Source of the DNA: JBBDMC01 sp963826055
GTDB taxonomy: Bacteria > Pseudomonadota > Alphaproteobacteria > Rhizobiales > Kaistiaceae
NCBI GenBank assembly: GCA_963826055.1
Contig: CAWGVO010000017.1
Span: 248,001 to 312,000 of the forward strand
Length of the DNA: 64,000 nt
Direction of reading: 5' to 3'
A program made the translations under genes and the position numbers. Numbering within the stretch: position 1 is the stretch's first letter; every line of letters starts with the position of its first letter. Under the pieces are notes generated by a model. It did not search any database. It saw only the letters and a list, made by a program, of their open reading frames with translations, and was not told the DNA's origin. Shown one piece after another: positions 1 to 8,192 of this stretch.

Positions 1-2
1 GC

Positions 3-779
3 GACGCGGTCCGGGGCGGGGGCAAGCCGCGTGACGACGGCGAATACCTCCGCTCCATCCTGCTCCACGAGGACGAGGCGGTGTTCGTCTTCAACAAGCC
101 GGCCGGCCTCGCCGTCCAGGGCGGCTCGGGGCTGACCCGGCACATCGACGCCATGCTCGCCGCGCTCACCGACCGCAAGGGCCAGAAGCCGCGCCTCGTC
201 CATCGGCTCGATCGCGATACCTCCGGCGTGCTGGTGGTCGCCCGCACCCGCCTCGCCGCCCAGAAGCTCGCCCAGGCCTTTCGCGCCCGCAACAGCCGGA
301 AGATCTACTGGGCGCTGGTCAAGGGCGTGCCGAAGCCGCGACAGGGCCGCATCTCCACCTGGCTCGCCAAGGAGGGCACGCCGGAGGGCGACCGCATGCG
401 GGTCGCCCGTCACGGCGCCGACGACGCGAGCCACGCGGTGACCCTCTATTCGGTGGTCGACAAGGCCGGCCAGAACCTCGCCTGGCTCACCATGCGGCCG
501 GTCACCGGCCGCACCCATCAGTTGCGCGCCCACGCCGCCCACATCGGTCACCCGATCGTCGGCGACCCGAAATACTTCAACGATGCGGAGTGGCAGCTCC
601 CCGGCGGCATGCAGAACAAGCTCCATCTCCACGCCCGCCGTATCGTCATTCCTCATCCGGCCGGTGGCACGCTCGACGTGACGGCGCCGCTTCCCTCCCA
701 CATGCAGCAGAGCTGGAACCTGCTCGGCTTCGACGTGGAAGCCGGCAACGAGGCGGGCGAGGGAGGCGATGACTCGTGA
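3..779 (+). CDS. RluA-family pseudouridine synthase (5' end outside window)
   Basis: Isomerises specific uridines in rRNA or tRNA to pseudouridine. The reading frame is already open at base 3, so the N-terminus lies outside the window. Visible motifs are FNKPAGLAVQGG near base 90, the catalytic HRLDRDTSG at about 201-227 (the Asp after HRL is the expected nucleophile) and GRTHQLRAHAA near 507. The last residues are Glu/Gly rich. The stop overlaps the start of the next gene (GTGA at 776), so the two are probably translationally coupled. The family is clear. Whether it acts like RluC, RluD or another member cannot be told from this fragment. Confidence 0.93.
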   Translation, partial: DAVRGGGKPRDDGEYLRSILLHEDEAVFVFNKPAGLAVQGGSGLTRHIDAMLAALTDRKGQKPRLVHRLDRDTSGVLVVARTRLAAQKLAQAFRARNSRKIYWALVKGVPKPRQGRISTWLAKEGTPEGDRMRVARHGADDASHAVTLYSVVDKAGQNLAWLTMRPVTGRTHQLRAHAAHIGHPIVGDPKYFNDAEWQLPGGMQNKLHLHARRIVIPHPAGGTLDVTAPLPSHMQQSWNLLGFDVEAGNEAGEGGDDS

Positions 780-1523
780 GTGAGCCGCCGTCCAATCCGA
801 TGACCGCCGCGCAGCGCCTGGCGCGCCGCGAGCTGCCCCGCCGCTTCTACAAGGAAGCCGCCGCCGCACCGCACGAGGGCGGCTTCGCGCTCACCCTCGA
901 CGGTCGCGTCGCCAGGACGCCCGGCCGCAAGCCGATGGTTGTCGCCCGCGAAGCCGTCGCCGAGGCGCTTGCCGCCGAATGGGCCGGGCAGGGCGAGGTT
1001 CTCGATCCCGCCGCCATGCCGCTCACGCGCATCGTCAACGCCGCCATCGACCGCGTCGCCGGCGAAATGGAGGCGGTGCGGAACGATATCGTCGCCTATG
1101 CCGGAACCGACCTCATCTGCTACCGCGCCGAGGGGCCGCAGTCGCTGATCGACGCGCAGGAGGCGGCGTGGGCGCCGGTGGTGGCGTGGGTACGCGACGA
1201 ACTGGGCGTCGACCTGGTGCTCGCCGGGGGCGTCGTCCATGTCGCCCAGGACCCGCGGGTCGCCGCGGCGGTGGCCGCGGCGGTCGCGCCACTCGATCCG
1301 CTGGCGCTTGCCGCGCTCCACACCGTCACGACGCTTACCGGCTCGGCTTTCATCGCGCTGGCGCTCGCCGCGCGGCGCGCTCGCGCCCGGAGGCCGCATG
1401 GGCCGCCGCCCACGTCGACGAGGACTGGCAGATGAGCCGGTGGGGCCGCGACGAGGCGGCGCTCGCCCAGCGGCGGCGCGCTGGCGGGAGATGGCGGCCG
1501 CGGCGCTGATTTTGGCGGGGTAG
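776..1523 (+). CDS. ATP12-family F1-ATPase assembly chaperone (frameshifted)
   Basis: ATP12 proteins bind the alpha subunit of F1-ATPase during assembly. The first ~200 residues read cleanly from GTG 776 and contain the family-typical stretches FYKEAAA, LDGRVARTPGRKP, MPLTRIVNAAID and AGTDLICYRAEGPQ. The frame is then lost near 1380-1400: LAPEAAW and AAHVDEDWQMSRWGRDEA continue in another frame, and the end WREMAAAALILAG in a third (shift near 1475). Joining them gives about 248 residues, normal for the family. The start overlaps the RluA-family stop. The frameshifts look like sequence errors, because the coding signal resumes at once each time. Confidence 0.85.
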
Positions 1524-1537
1524 TCGCTGCGGCGGTT

Positions 1538-1915
1538 TCAGCTCTTGTCAGTGAGCGCCCGAGCCGATCCGAAAGAGACAACACCTATCAGCCAACCCAC
1601 CTGCCTGTCGTCGGTGCTCAATGGAATTTTATCGTCGACGGCGGGTTTCTTACGGAAGGCGATGTTGGCGCTAACAGCGGCATCAAGCCTGAAGTCTTTG
1701 CCCACGTGGCGGGGCGTCATGACGACGCGAGAGATGGCGGTATCGTCCACTCGGAACATGGAACAATCGGCAGCAATGTGCGTGATGCCGGCGACCCTTG
1801 TTGCTTCGACAACGCGTCCGGTCAGCCGATTGTCTCCCGCCGCAGATTCAAAGTCCCACGGTTCGCCGATGCTCGCTTCGAAAGTTTTCCCGATGAATTC
1901 GGCGGCGGACGACAT
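1538..1915 (-). CDS. Hypothetical protein, 125 aa
   Basis: I do not recognise the family. The 125-residue protein (start MSSAAEFIGKTF) has no signal peptide, membrane segment or nucleotide-binding motif. It is rich in short alternating hydrophobic stretches (RLTGRVVEA, ISRVVMTPRHV, QVGWLIGVVSFG), which suggests a small beta-rich fold. It lies tail-to-tail with the ATP12 gene and head-to-head with pccB, separated from the latter by a REP-like palindrome. Base composition looks less GC-rich than its neighbours, so acquisition is possible but unproven. The uninterrupted frame supports it being a real gene. Confidence 0.55.
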   Translation of the reverse strand: MSSAAEFIGKTFEASIGEPWDFESAAGDNRLTGRVVEATRVAGITHIAADCSMFRVDDTAISRVVMTPRHVGKDFRLDAAVSANIAFRKKPAVDDKIPLSTDDRQVGWLIGVVSFGSARALTDKS

Positions 1916-1960
1916 CCAAGGTCTCTACTACGACCGGTGGCGCGCTATCGGAATGCTAGG

Positions 1961-2040
1961 TAGCCCGGATGGAGCGTCAGCGTAATCCGGGAGTGCGTGC
2001 GTGGGAATGCCCCGGATTTCGCTTCGCTTCATCCGGGCTA
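1961..2040. repeat. REP/BIME-like imperfect palindrome
   Basis: The left arm (1961-1991, starting TAGCCCGGATGGAGCG) and right arm (2011-2040, ending TTCATCCGGGCTA) are near-perfect reverse complements around a 19-base spacer. Such TAGCCCGGATG...CATCCGGGCTA palindromes are dispersed intergenic repeats in many alpha- and betaproteobacteria. It sits about 80 bases upstream of pccB. No second copy was noticed in this window. Confidence 0.7.
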
Positions 2041-2121
2041 CGGACGTCCTCCCCGCGCCCCCCGTCCTCCGCCGCTTTGTGCTATGCAGCAACAGCCGAG
2101 AAATGCGCGGGAGGAGGGACC

Positions 2122-3654
2122 ATGAAGCACGTCCTCGACGAACTGGAGAAACGCCGGGCGGCGGCGCGGCTCGGCGGCGGCGAGAGCCGCATCGAGGCCC
2201 AGCACAAGCTCGGCAAGCTCACCGCCCGCGAGCGGATTTCCGTCCTGCTCGACGAGGAGTCGTTCGAGGAGTTCGGCATGTTCGTCGAGCATCGCGCCAC
2301 CGACTTCGGCATGGCGGAGCGGAAAATCGCCGGCGATGGCGTCGTGACCGGCTGGGGCACGGTCCATGGCCGCCCGGTCTTCGTTTTCGCCAAGGACTTC
2401 ACCGTCTTCGGCGGCTCGCTCTCCGAGGCGCACGCCGAAAAGATCACGAAGATTCAGGACATGGCGCTGAAGGCCGGCGCGCCGATCATCGGCCTCTACG
2501 ACGCCGGTGGCGCCCGCATCCAGGAGGGCGTGGCGGCGCTCGGCGGCTACGCCGAGGTCTTCCAGCGCAACGTGCTCGCCTCCGGCGTCATCCCGCAGAT
2601 TTCCGTGATCATGGGACCGTGCGCCGGCGGCGACGTCTATTCGCCGGCGATGACCGATTTCATCTTCATGGTGCGCGACACCTCCTACATGTTCGTCACC
2701 GGGCCGGACGTGGTGAGGACCGTCACCAACGAAACGGTGACGCCGGAGGAACTCGGCGGCGCCTCGGTGCACACCACCCGCTCGTCGATCGCCGACGGCG
2801 CCTACGACAACGACGTCGACGCGCTCTCCGCCATGCGCCGGCTGATCGACCTGCTGCCGCTGTCGAACCGCGGCGAGGTGCCCGAGATCGACACGGAGGA
2901 TCCGGCGAGCCGCGAGGAACCCTCCCTCGACCGGCTGGTGCCGGACAACCCCAACAAGCCCTACGACGTCCGCGAGCTGATCCTGAAGGTCATCGACGAG
3001 GGCGAGTTTTTCGAAATCCAGGGATCGTTCGCGCGGAACATCGTCACCGGCTTCGGCCGCATCGAGGGCCGCACCGTCGGGTTCGTCGCCAACCAGCCGA
3101 TGGTGCTCGCCGGGGTGCTCGACTCCGACGCCTCACGCAAGGCCGCCCGCTTCGTGCGCTTCTGCGACTGTTTCGGAATCGCCATCGTCACCTTTGTCGA
3201 CGTGCCGGGCTTCCTGCCGGGCACGGCGCAGGAATACGGCGGCCTCATCAAGCATGGCGCCAAGCTGCTGTTCGCCTATGCCGAGGCGACGGTGCCCAAG
3301 GTCACCGTCATCACCCGCAAGGCGTACGGCGGCGCCTACGACGTCATGGCCTCGAAGCACCTGCGCGGCGACGTGAACTACGCCTGGCCAAGCGCGCAGA
3401 TCGCGGTGATGGGCGCCAAGGGGGCGGTGGAGATCATCTATCGCAAGGAGGCGGGCGACGCCGAGAAGATCGCGCGGCGCACGAAGGAATACGAGGCGCG
3501 GTTCATGTCGCCGTTCGTTGCCGCCGAGCGCGGGTACATCGACGATGTCATCGCGCCGCAGACCACCCGTCCACGCATCGCCCGCGCGCTGCGGTTGCTC
3601 CGGGGCAAGGCTCTCGAGAACCCACCCAAGAAGCACGACAACATTCCGTTGTAG
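2122..3654 (+). CDS. pccB: Acyl-CoA (propionyl-CoA) carboxylase beta subunit
   Basis: Carboxyltransferase subunit that moves CO2 from biotin to propionyl-CoA (or another short acyl-CoA), giving methylmalonyl-CoA. It is 510 residues, the usual PccB length, starting MKHVLDELEKRR at an ATG preceded by GGAGGAGGG. It has the two crotonase-like halves: the N-terminal half with YDAGGARIQEGV and MGPCAGGDVYSP, and the C-terminal half with VPGFLPGTAQEYGG and AYGGAYDVM, glycine-rich loops that form oxyanion holes. The frame is intact. The biotin-carrying alpha subunit is encoded 4.5 kb downstream (8193-10197), so the two are not in one tight operon. Substrate preference is inferred from family resemblance only. 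Confidence 0.92.
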   Translation: MKHVLDELEKRRAAARLGGGESRIEAQHKLGKLTARERISVLLDEESFEEFGMFVEHRATDFGMAERKIAGDGVVTGWGTVHGRPVFVFAKDFTVFGGSLSEAHAEKITKIQDMALKAGAPIIGLYDAGGARIQEGVAALGGYAEVFQRNVLASGVIPQISVIMGPCAGGDVYSPAMTDFIFMVRDTSYMFVTGPDVVRTVTNETVTPEELGGASVHTTRSSIADGAYDNDVDALSAMRRLIDLLPLSNRGEVPEIDTEDPASREEPSLDRLVPDNPNKPYDVRELILKVIDEGEFFEIQGSFARNIVTGFGRIEGRTVGFVANQPMVLAGVLDSDASRKAARFVRFCDCFGIAIVTFVDVPGFLPGTAQEYGGLIKHGAKLLFAYAEATVPKVTVITRKAYGGAYDVMASKHLRGDVNYAWPSAQIAVMGAKGAVEIIYRKEAGDAEKIARRTKEYEARFMSPFVAAERGYIDDVIAPQTTRPRIARALRLLRGKALENPPKKHDNIPL

Positions 3655-3666
3655 GACTTGGCCTGG

Positions 3667-4068
3667 CTACGCGGCCAGCAATTCGGCCTCAACGCCCACC
3701 TGTTCCGCGAGCTTTGCCAACCGCCGATCGGCCGTAATCAATGTGAGATTGTCCCGTTGGGCGAGGGCAAGGTAGAAGCAATCATAGATCGGATGATCGT
3801 GCTCGATTGCGATTGCAAGCGCCGCGTCGGCTAGCTGCTCAACCGGTATCAGCGACACGATGGAAACGGCGCGTCGTAGGCTCAATGCCGCGTTGTCCTT
3901 GCTCAAGCTTCCCGAGCGAACATTCCGCCAGATCGCGTTGCCAATCTCGACTGGCAGGAGAGAGGGGGCTATGCGCATCGGTTGCCCGGCCACGGCCCGG
4001 CGCGCCCTGTCAGACCATGGCAGCGATACGATCAGTCCGGCCAGGACGTTGGCGTCAAAGACGGCCAT
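3667..4068 (-). CDS. vapC: PIN-domain toxin, VapC/FitB type
   Basis: PIN-domain ribonuclease, the toxin of a type II toxin-antitoxin pair. The 133-residue protein starting MAVFDANVLAG carries the expected acidic quartet: Asp5 (FDANVL), Glu41 (LPVEIGNAIWR), Asp95 (HPIYDCFYLALA) and Asp113 (TADRRLAKLA), which would hold Mg2+ at the active site. The start at 4068 is chosen because the antitoxin stop lies 14 bases inside it, the usual overlap; upstream in-frame residues look non-coding. It is transcribed away from the carboxylase genes and ends 12 bases after pccB. Its RNA target is unknown. Confidence 0.88.
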   Translation of the reverse strand: MAVFDANVLAGLIVSLPWSDRARRAVAGQPMRIAPSLLPVEIGNAIWRNVRSGSLSKDNAALSLRRAVSIVSLIPVEQLADAALAIAIEHDHPIYDCFYLALAQRDNLTLITADRRLAKLAEQVGVEAELLAA

Positions 4069-4300
4069 AGCCGGTGTCCCGGTCCTTACGAATGCTCGCA
4101 ACAGGGTCGACGACCGGCTTGCCTCTGGTTGTCTCGCGGATCGCATCGAGGTCATTGAGGACGTCCTCGATGTTCTGGCGCGCCTCGTCCTCCACCAATT
4201 CACGCAGCCGTTGCTCTGCCGATTTGCCTGCGGCCTTCGCCTTGGCCTTGAAGCGAGCGGCCGTCTCTTCGTCGATGTTTCTCACGATCATCTGCGCCAT
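4055..4300 (-). CDS. FitA/VapB-like ribbon-helix-helix antitoxin
   Basis: DNA-binding antitoxin partner of the PIN toxin. The 81-residue protein starts MAQMIVRNIDEET, which fits a short ribbon-helix-helix beta strand, then KAKAAGKSAEQRLRELVEDEA, the two helices. The C-terminal half (DVLNDLDAIRETTRGKP) would be the toxin-neutralising segment. Start 4300 has GGAGA about 8 bases upstream on the minus strand. It overlaps the toxin start by 14 bases, as expected for a co-translated antitoxin-toxin pair. A pair of direct repeats upstream (4341-4362) is the likely autoregulatory operator. Confidence 0.85.
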   Translation of the reverse strand: MAQMIVRNIDEETAARFKAKAKAAGKSAEQRLRELVEDEARQNIEDVLNDLDAIRETTRGKPVVDPVASIRKDRDTGYGRL

Positions 4301-4340
4301 CGGTCGTCTCCGGTTGCCACGGGGGCCCATGGGCCGCCTC

Positions 4341-4362
4341 CGTGATATCATCGTGATATCAT
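4341..4362. promoter_or_regulatory. Tandem GATATC operator candidate of the toxin-antitoxin pair
   Basis: Two exact, directly adjacent copies of CGTGATATCAT (4341-4351 and 4352-4362), each with the palindrome TGATATCA at its centre. They lie about 40 bases upstream of the antitoxin start. RHH antitoxins of the FitA class bind short palindromes upstream of their own gene, so autoregulation here is a reasonable inference; the repeats themselves are seen directly. Confidence 0.6.
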
Positions 4363-4577
4363 ATGGGCGGTAAACGGCGTCTTCAAGGCGTCGGCCGGGG
4401 TGTTCCGCCTGAGGTGATTCCGATTCGCCTTGCATCGTCTCATACGCCGGTCGGTCGGGCTCGTCGCGTAACAGTCTGAAATTTCAAGTCTAATTTCCCT
4501 TCCGCGGCGTCCATCAAAGCTTCGTTAGCAATTTCTTCATACCGTCGAGGCCCCTCGGGACCAACGGGAACAACGCC

Positions 4578-5570
4578 ATGTCGACCAGCGAAATCCTCGC
4601 GCGCGTGAAGTCTTCCGGCAACGTCACCGCCGCCGACGCGCTTGATGCGCGACGGGCGGTCTACGGCGGCGACGGGGCGATCGACCCAAACGAAATCGAC
4701 ACGCTCTTCCGCATCGACGAGGCGGCGAAAACGTCCGATCCTTCGTGGGCGGCGCTGCTGGTCGAGGCTGCGACCGATTTCATCGTCAACCAGCAGGAGC
4801 CGGCCGGCTACATCAGCGACGCCAACGCCAACTGGCTGGTGGCGCGCATCTCGTCCGACGGCGTGGTCAAGACGGGCACCGAACTGGAGCTTCTGGTCAA
4901 GGTGCTGGAGGCGGCGCAGACGTCGCCGGAGAATTTGGTGAAGTTCGCGCTGCGCCAGGTGGAACTGGCGGTGGTGAGCGGCGATGGGCCGCTCGCCGAC
5001 GGCGAGCGCCTGGAGCGTGGACGCGTCACCAGGGGCGAGGCAGCTCTGGTGCGACGCATCCTTTACGCCTTCGGCGGCCAGGGCGGTCTCGCCATCACCC
5101 GGGCCGAGGCGGAGGTGCTGTTCGACATCAATGACGCCAGCCAGGGCGCCAACAACGATCCGGAGTGGACCGACCTGTTCGTCAAGGCGATCGCCAACTG
5201 CATCATGGCGGCGTCCGGTTATGAGGCGCCGCCGCGCGAGGTGGCGCTGGCGCGTGAGCGGTGGCTCGATTCGCCGGATGCCGGCGTTGGCGGTTTCTTC
5301 GCCAAGATGGCGGCAGGCGGCCTCAAGGGCATCATCAAGGCGTACACCGTGCCTTCGTCGGAAGCGGCGTGGGCCGCCCGCAATGCGGCGATGGACCGGC
5401 AAATTCGCGCTGCCGAGGTGGTCACCGGCGGCGAGGCGGAGTGGCTGGCGGAGCGCATCCGTCGCGACGGCCATGTCGGCGAGAACGAAAAGGCGCTGTT
5501 GCGCTTCATCGGCAAGGAGGCGCCGCAGGTGCACCCGTCCCTCAAGGAGTTGATCTCCAGGGCCGCCTGA
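4578..5570 (+). CDS. Hypothetical protein with internal duplication (EF-hand/TerB-like pattern)
   Basis: 330 residues, no recognised name. It has no signal peptide or membrane helix, so it is probably cytoplasmic. It contains an A-B-A'-B' repeat. A (about 28-70) has GDGAIDPNEIDTLFRIDEA then DPSW; A' (about 163-211) has LAITRAEAEVLFDINDA then DPEW. B (about 86-125) has ARISSDGVVKTGTELELL; B' (about 290-328) has ERIRRDGHVGENEKALL. The motif E-x-x-x-LF-x-I-(D/N)-(D/E)-A recurs, and the DGxI/V...E spacing is like an EF-hand loop followed by a helix. The real fold could be a TerB- or EF-hand-like helical repeat. It stands between the toxin-antitoxin pair and an MFS gene. The frame is intact. Confidence 0.7.
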   Translation: MSTSEILARVKSSGNVTAADALDARRAVYGGDGAIDPNEIDTLFRIDEAAKTSDPSWAALLVEAATDFIVNQQEPAGYISDANANWLVARISSDGVVKTGTELELLVKVLEAAQTSPENLVKFALRQVELAVVSGDGPLADGERLERGRVTRGEAALVRRILYAFGGQGGLAITRAEAEVLFDINDASQGANNDPEWTDLFVKAIANCIMAASGYEAPPREVALARERWLDSPDAGVGGFFAKMAAGGLKGIIKAYTVPSSEAAWAARNAAMDRQIRAAEVVTGGEAEWLAERIRRDGHVGENEKALLRFIGKEAPQVHPSLKELISRAA

Positions 5571-5659
5571 CGGCGTCCTACCCGAGGGGCAGGCGCGTAC
5601 CAGCCCTGCCGCGGGGGCCATTGTCCCCACACCCTCGCAGTGCGAGGGTCAACGCCGCC

Positions 5660-6853
5660 ATGGCCCCCTCCAAACGCGCTTCCATCGCCGTCCTTGTCCT
5701 CGCCGAAATGGCGGGCATGAGCCTGTGGTTCACGTCCGCCGCGGTGCTGCCCGACATGGTGCGCGAGGGCGCGATCGCGCCGGTGCGCCAGGCGTTGCTG
5801 TCGACCGGCGTGCAGGCGGGCTTCGTCGTCGGCGCCCTCGTCGTCTCGATCAGCGGCATCGCCGACCGCCATGATCCGCGCCGTGTGTTCGCGCTGTCGG
5901 CGATCGTCGCCGCGCTCGCCAACGCGGTGCTGCTCGTGGCGCCGCTCGGCGGCGACGTGGCGATTGCCGCCCGCTTCCTCACCGGCGCGCTGCTCGCCGG
6001 CGTTTACCCGGTCGGCATGAAGATCGCCGTCGGTTGGGGCACGCGCGATCGCGGCCTGCTGGTCGGGCTCCTCATCGGCGCGCTGACGCTCGGTAACGGC
6101 GTGCCGTATTTGGCGGCCTTCTTCGGCGGGGCCGACTGGCGGCTGGCGGTCACCACCGTGTCCTTGCTCGCCGGGGCCGGCGGGCTCCTGGTGCTTGCGG
6201 CGGGGCTCGGACCGCACCATGCCCACGCGCCGCACCTGGAATTGGGCGCCATCCGGATCGCCTGGCATGACCGGCGCATCCGCGGCGCCTACCTCGGTTA
6301 CTTCGGCCACATGTGGGAGCTGTTCGCCATGTGGGCTTGGGTGGGGGTGGCCTCGGCGGCCTCCTATGCCGCCTCGCTGGCGCCGGGCGAGGCCGTCAGT
6401 CTCGGCAAGCTCACTGCTTTCGTTGCCATCGCCCTCGGCGGCCTCGCCTGTGTCGTCGCCGGCGTCGCCGCCGATCGGGTCGGCAAGGCCGAGGTGACCA
6501 TCCTGGCCATGGCGGCGAGCGGGACCGCCGCGGTGCTGACCGCGATCACCTTCGGCGGACCGGTCTGGGTCACGTTCGTGCTCGTCGTGATCTGGGGGAT
6601 CGCCGTCATCCCGGATTCCGGCCAGTTCTCGGCGCTGGTCGCTGACGCGGCGCCGCCGCATCTCGCCGGCAGCCTGCTGACCTTCCAGACGGCGCTCGGT
6701 TTCGCGCTCACCATCGTTACCGTGCAGGTGACGCCGCTCGCCGCCGGCGCCTTCGGCTGGCGGCCGGTGCTGGCGGCGATGGCGCTCGGACCGGCGGCGG
6801 GCATCCTCGCCATGCTGCCGCTGAGGCGGCGTGAAGTCCGGGTTCCGGCATGA
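5660..6853 (+). CDS. Major facilitator superfamily transporter
   Basis: Secondary transporter of 397 residues with about 12 hydrophobic segments. It starts at ATG 5660 (MAPSKRASIAVLVLAEM), followed by a first membrane segment with WFTSAAVLPDM. The loop after helix 2 has the MFS motif-A-like SGIADRHDPRRVF. The ATGA overlap with the next gene at 6850 indicates translational coupling to the MgtC/DUF4010 membrane protein. The substrate cannot be inferred: overall resemblance is to the poorly characterised nitrate/sugar-efflux-like MFS branches, but no diagnostic motif is visible. The frame is clean. Confidence 0.85.
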   Translation: MAPSKRASIAVLVLAEMAGMSLWFTSAAVLPDMVREGAIAPVRQALLSTGVQAGFVVGALVVSISGIADRHDPRRVFALSAIVAALANAVLLVAPLGGDVAIAARFLTGALLAGVYPVGMKIAVGWGTRDRGLLVGLLIGALTLGNGVPYLAAFFGGADWRLAVTTVSLLAGAGGLLVLAAGLGPHHAHAPHLELGAIRIAWHDRRIRGAYLGYFGHMWELFAMWAWVGVASAASYAASLAPGEAVSLGKLTAFVAIALGGLACVVAGVAADRVGKAEVTILAMAASGTAAVLTAITFGGPVWVTFVLVVIWGIAVIPDSGQFSALVADAAPPHLAGSLLTFQTALGFALTIVTVQVTPLAAGAFGWRPVLAAMALGPAAGILAMLPLRRREVRVPA

Positions 6854-8118
6854 ACGAGCAGGAGATATTCACCCGCCTCGGCCTCGCCCTCGCCATAGGG
6901 CTGCTCATCGGCCTGGAGCGCGGGTGGCGGGAGCGTGCGCAGGCCGAGGGCGAGCGCACAGCAGGGCTAAGAACCTTCGCCCTTATCGGCCTGTCGGGCG
7001 GCGTGTGGGCGCTGGTCGCCGATCGTCTTGGAGCGGTCGCGCTGGCGATCGCGTTTCTCGGATTCGCGGGCGGTTTCACCCTGTTCAAATGGCGCGAGGC
7101 GGAGCGCGAAGGCACTCTGGGCGCAACCACCCTGGTGGCCGGCTTTCTCACCTTCGGTCTTGGCGCCTACGCCGTTGTCGGCTCAATGGCGGCGGCGGCC
7201 GCCGCAGGCGTTGTCACTGCGGCGTTGCTCGCCGCGAAGGCATACCTGCACGACTGGATCGAGGCGCTGACCTGGCAGGAGCTGCGGGCGACGCTGATCC
7301 TGCTGGTGATGAGCTTCGTCGCTTTGCCGGTGCTGCCCGACCGGGGTTTCGGTCCGTATCAGGCGGTCAACCCGCACAGCCTGTGGCTCATGACCATCGC
7401 CATCGCCGGAGTTTCGTTCATCGGCTACGTGGCGGTGAAGCTCGCCGGCGATCGGTACGGGACCTTGATTGCCGGCATTGCCGGCGGCCTCGTTTCGTCG
7501 ACGGCCGTGACGCTCGATACCGCGCGCAAGGCTCACGCGCGGCCCGAGACGCGGCGCATCGCGTTGGCCGGCGCGCTGCTGGCGTCGACCGTCATGTTCT
7601 GTCGGGTGCTGGTTATCGTCATCCTGTTCGGCGCCAGTCTTGTCGCCGTGCTTGCGGGGCCGCTGCTCGTGGCGGCGGTCGCCAGCTTTGCCGCTGCGCT
7701 CGCGTTGTTTGGTTCATCTTGGTCGGATCGGCGGGCCGAGGGCGACGCGGGGCCGGCCTTCACCAATCCGTTCGACCTTTTGACGGTGTTGCGCTTCGCT
7801 GCGTTGCTGGCGGTTATCCTGGTGGCCTCAAAGGCGCTGACCGCCGCCTTTGGTGGTCGCGGCATCATTCTGCTCGCCGCAGCCACCGGCCTTGCCGACG
7901 TCGACGCCATCACGCTGTCGATCACCCGGATAGGCGGCGCGTCACTGTCGGCGGTCGAGGCGGACATCGCCATTCTCGTAGCGGTGGCGGCCAATTCCCT
8001 GTCGAAATCGGCGATAGCGCTGTTCGTTGGCGGACGGGCGTTCGGGCTGATGTACCTGGCCGTCACGCTCGTCGCTCTCGCCGCGGGGGGCGGGGTTGCG
8101 TGGTTGGTGCTGGGCTAG
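6850..8118 (+). CDS. MgtC/SapB-DUF4010 family membrane protein
   Basis: 422-residue polytopic membrane protein. The N-terminal third has the MgtC-type pattern LALAIGLLIGLERGWRER and GLRTFALIGLSGG, followed by FLTFGLGAYAV. The remainder is the DUF4010 part, with long hydrophobic segments and GIAGGLVSSTAVTLD and ATGLADVDAITLS motifs. MgtC proteins are linked to Mg2+ limitation and ATP synthase control, but DUF4010 fusions have no firmly assigned role. It overlaps the MFS gene by ATGA and lies just upstream of pccA. A connection with mgtE 4 kb downstream is tempting but unsupported. Confidence 0.85.
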   Translation: MNEQEIFTRLGLALAIGLLIGLERGWRERAQAEGERTAGLRTFALIGLSGGVWALVADRLGAVALAIAFLGFAGGFTLFKWREAEREGTLGATTLVAGFLTFGLGAYAVVGSMAAAAAAGVVTAALLAAKAYLHDWIEALTWQELRATLILLVMSFVALPVLPDRGFGPYQAVNPHSLWLMTIAIAGVSFIGYVAVKLAGDRYGTLIAGIAGGLVSSTAVTLDTARKAHARPETRRIALAGALLASTVMFCRVLVIVILFGASLVAVLAGPLLVAAVASFAAALALFGSSWSDRRAEGDAGPAFTNPFDLLTVLRFAALLAVILVASKALTAAFGGRGIILLAAATGLADVDAITLSITRIGGASLSAVEADIAILVAVAANSLSKSAIALFVGGRAFGLMYLAVTLVALAAGGGVAWLVLG

Positions 8119-8192
8119 GTTCGGCGTGGTTGCCCGTTTGCGGCCGGCAGCCTAAAAGGTCCGGAAACGGCCGCGGGAGGGCGGCGGGGCAT

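Noticed and set aside
2400..3640. Second-strand genes within pccB
   Set aside because: Several antisense frames exist but pccB is complete, intact and family-typical across the whole interval.
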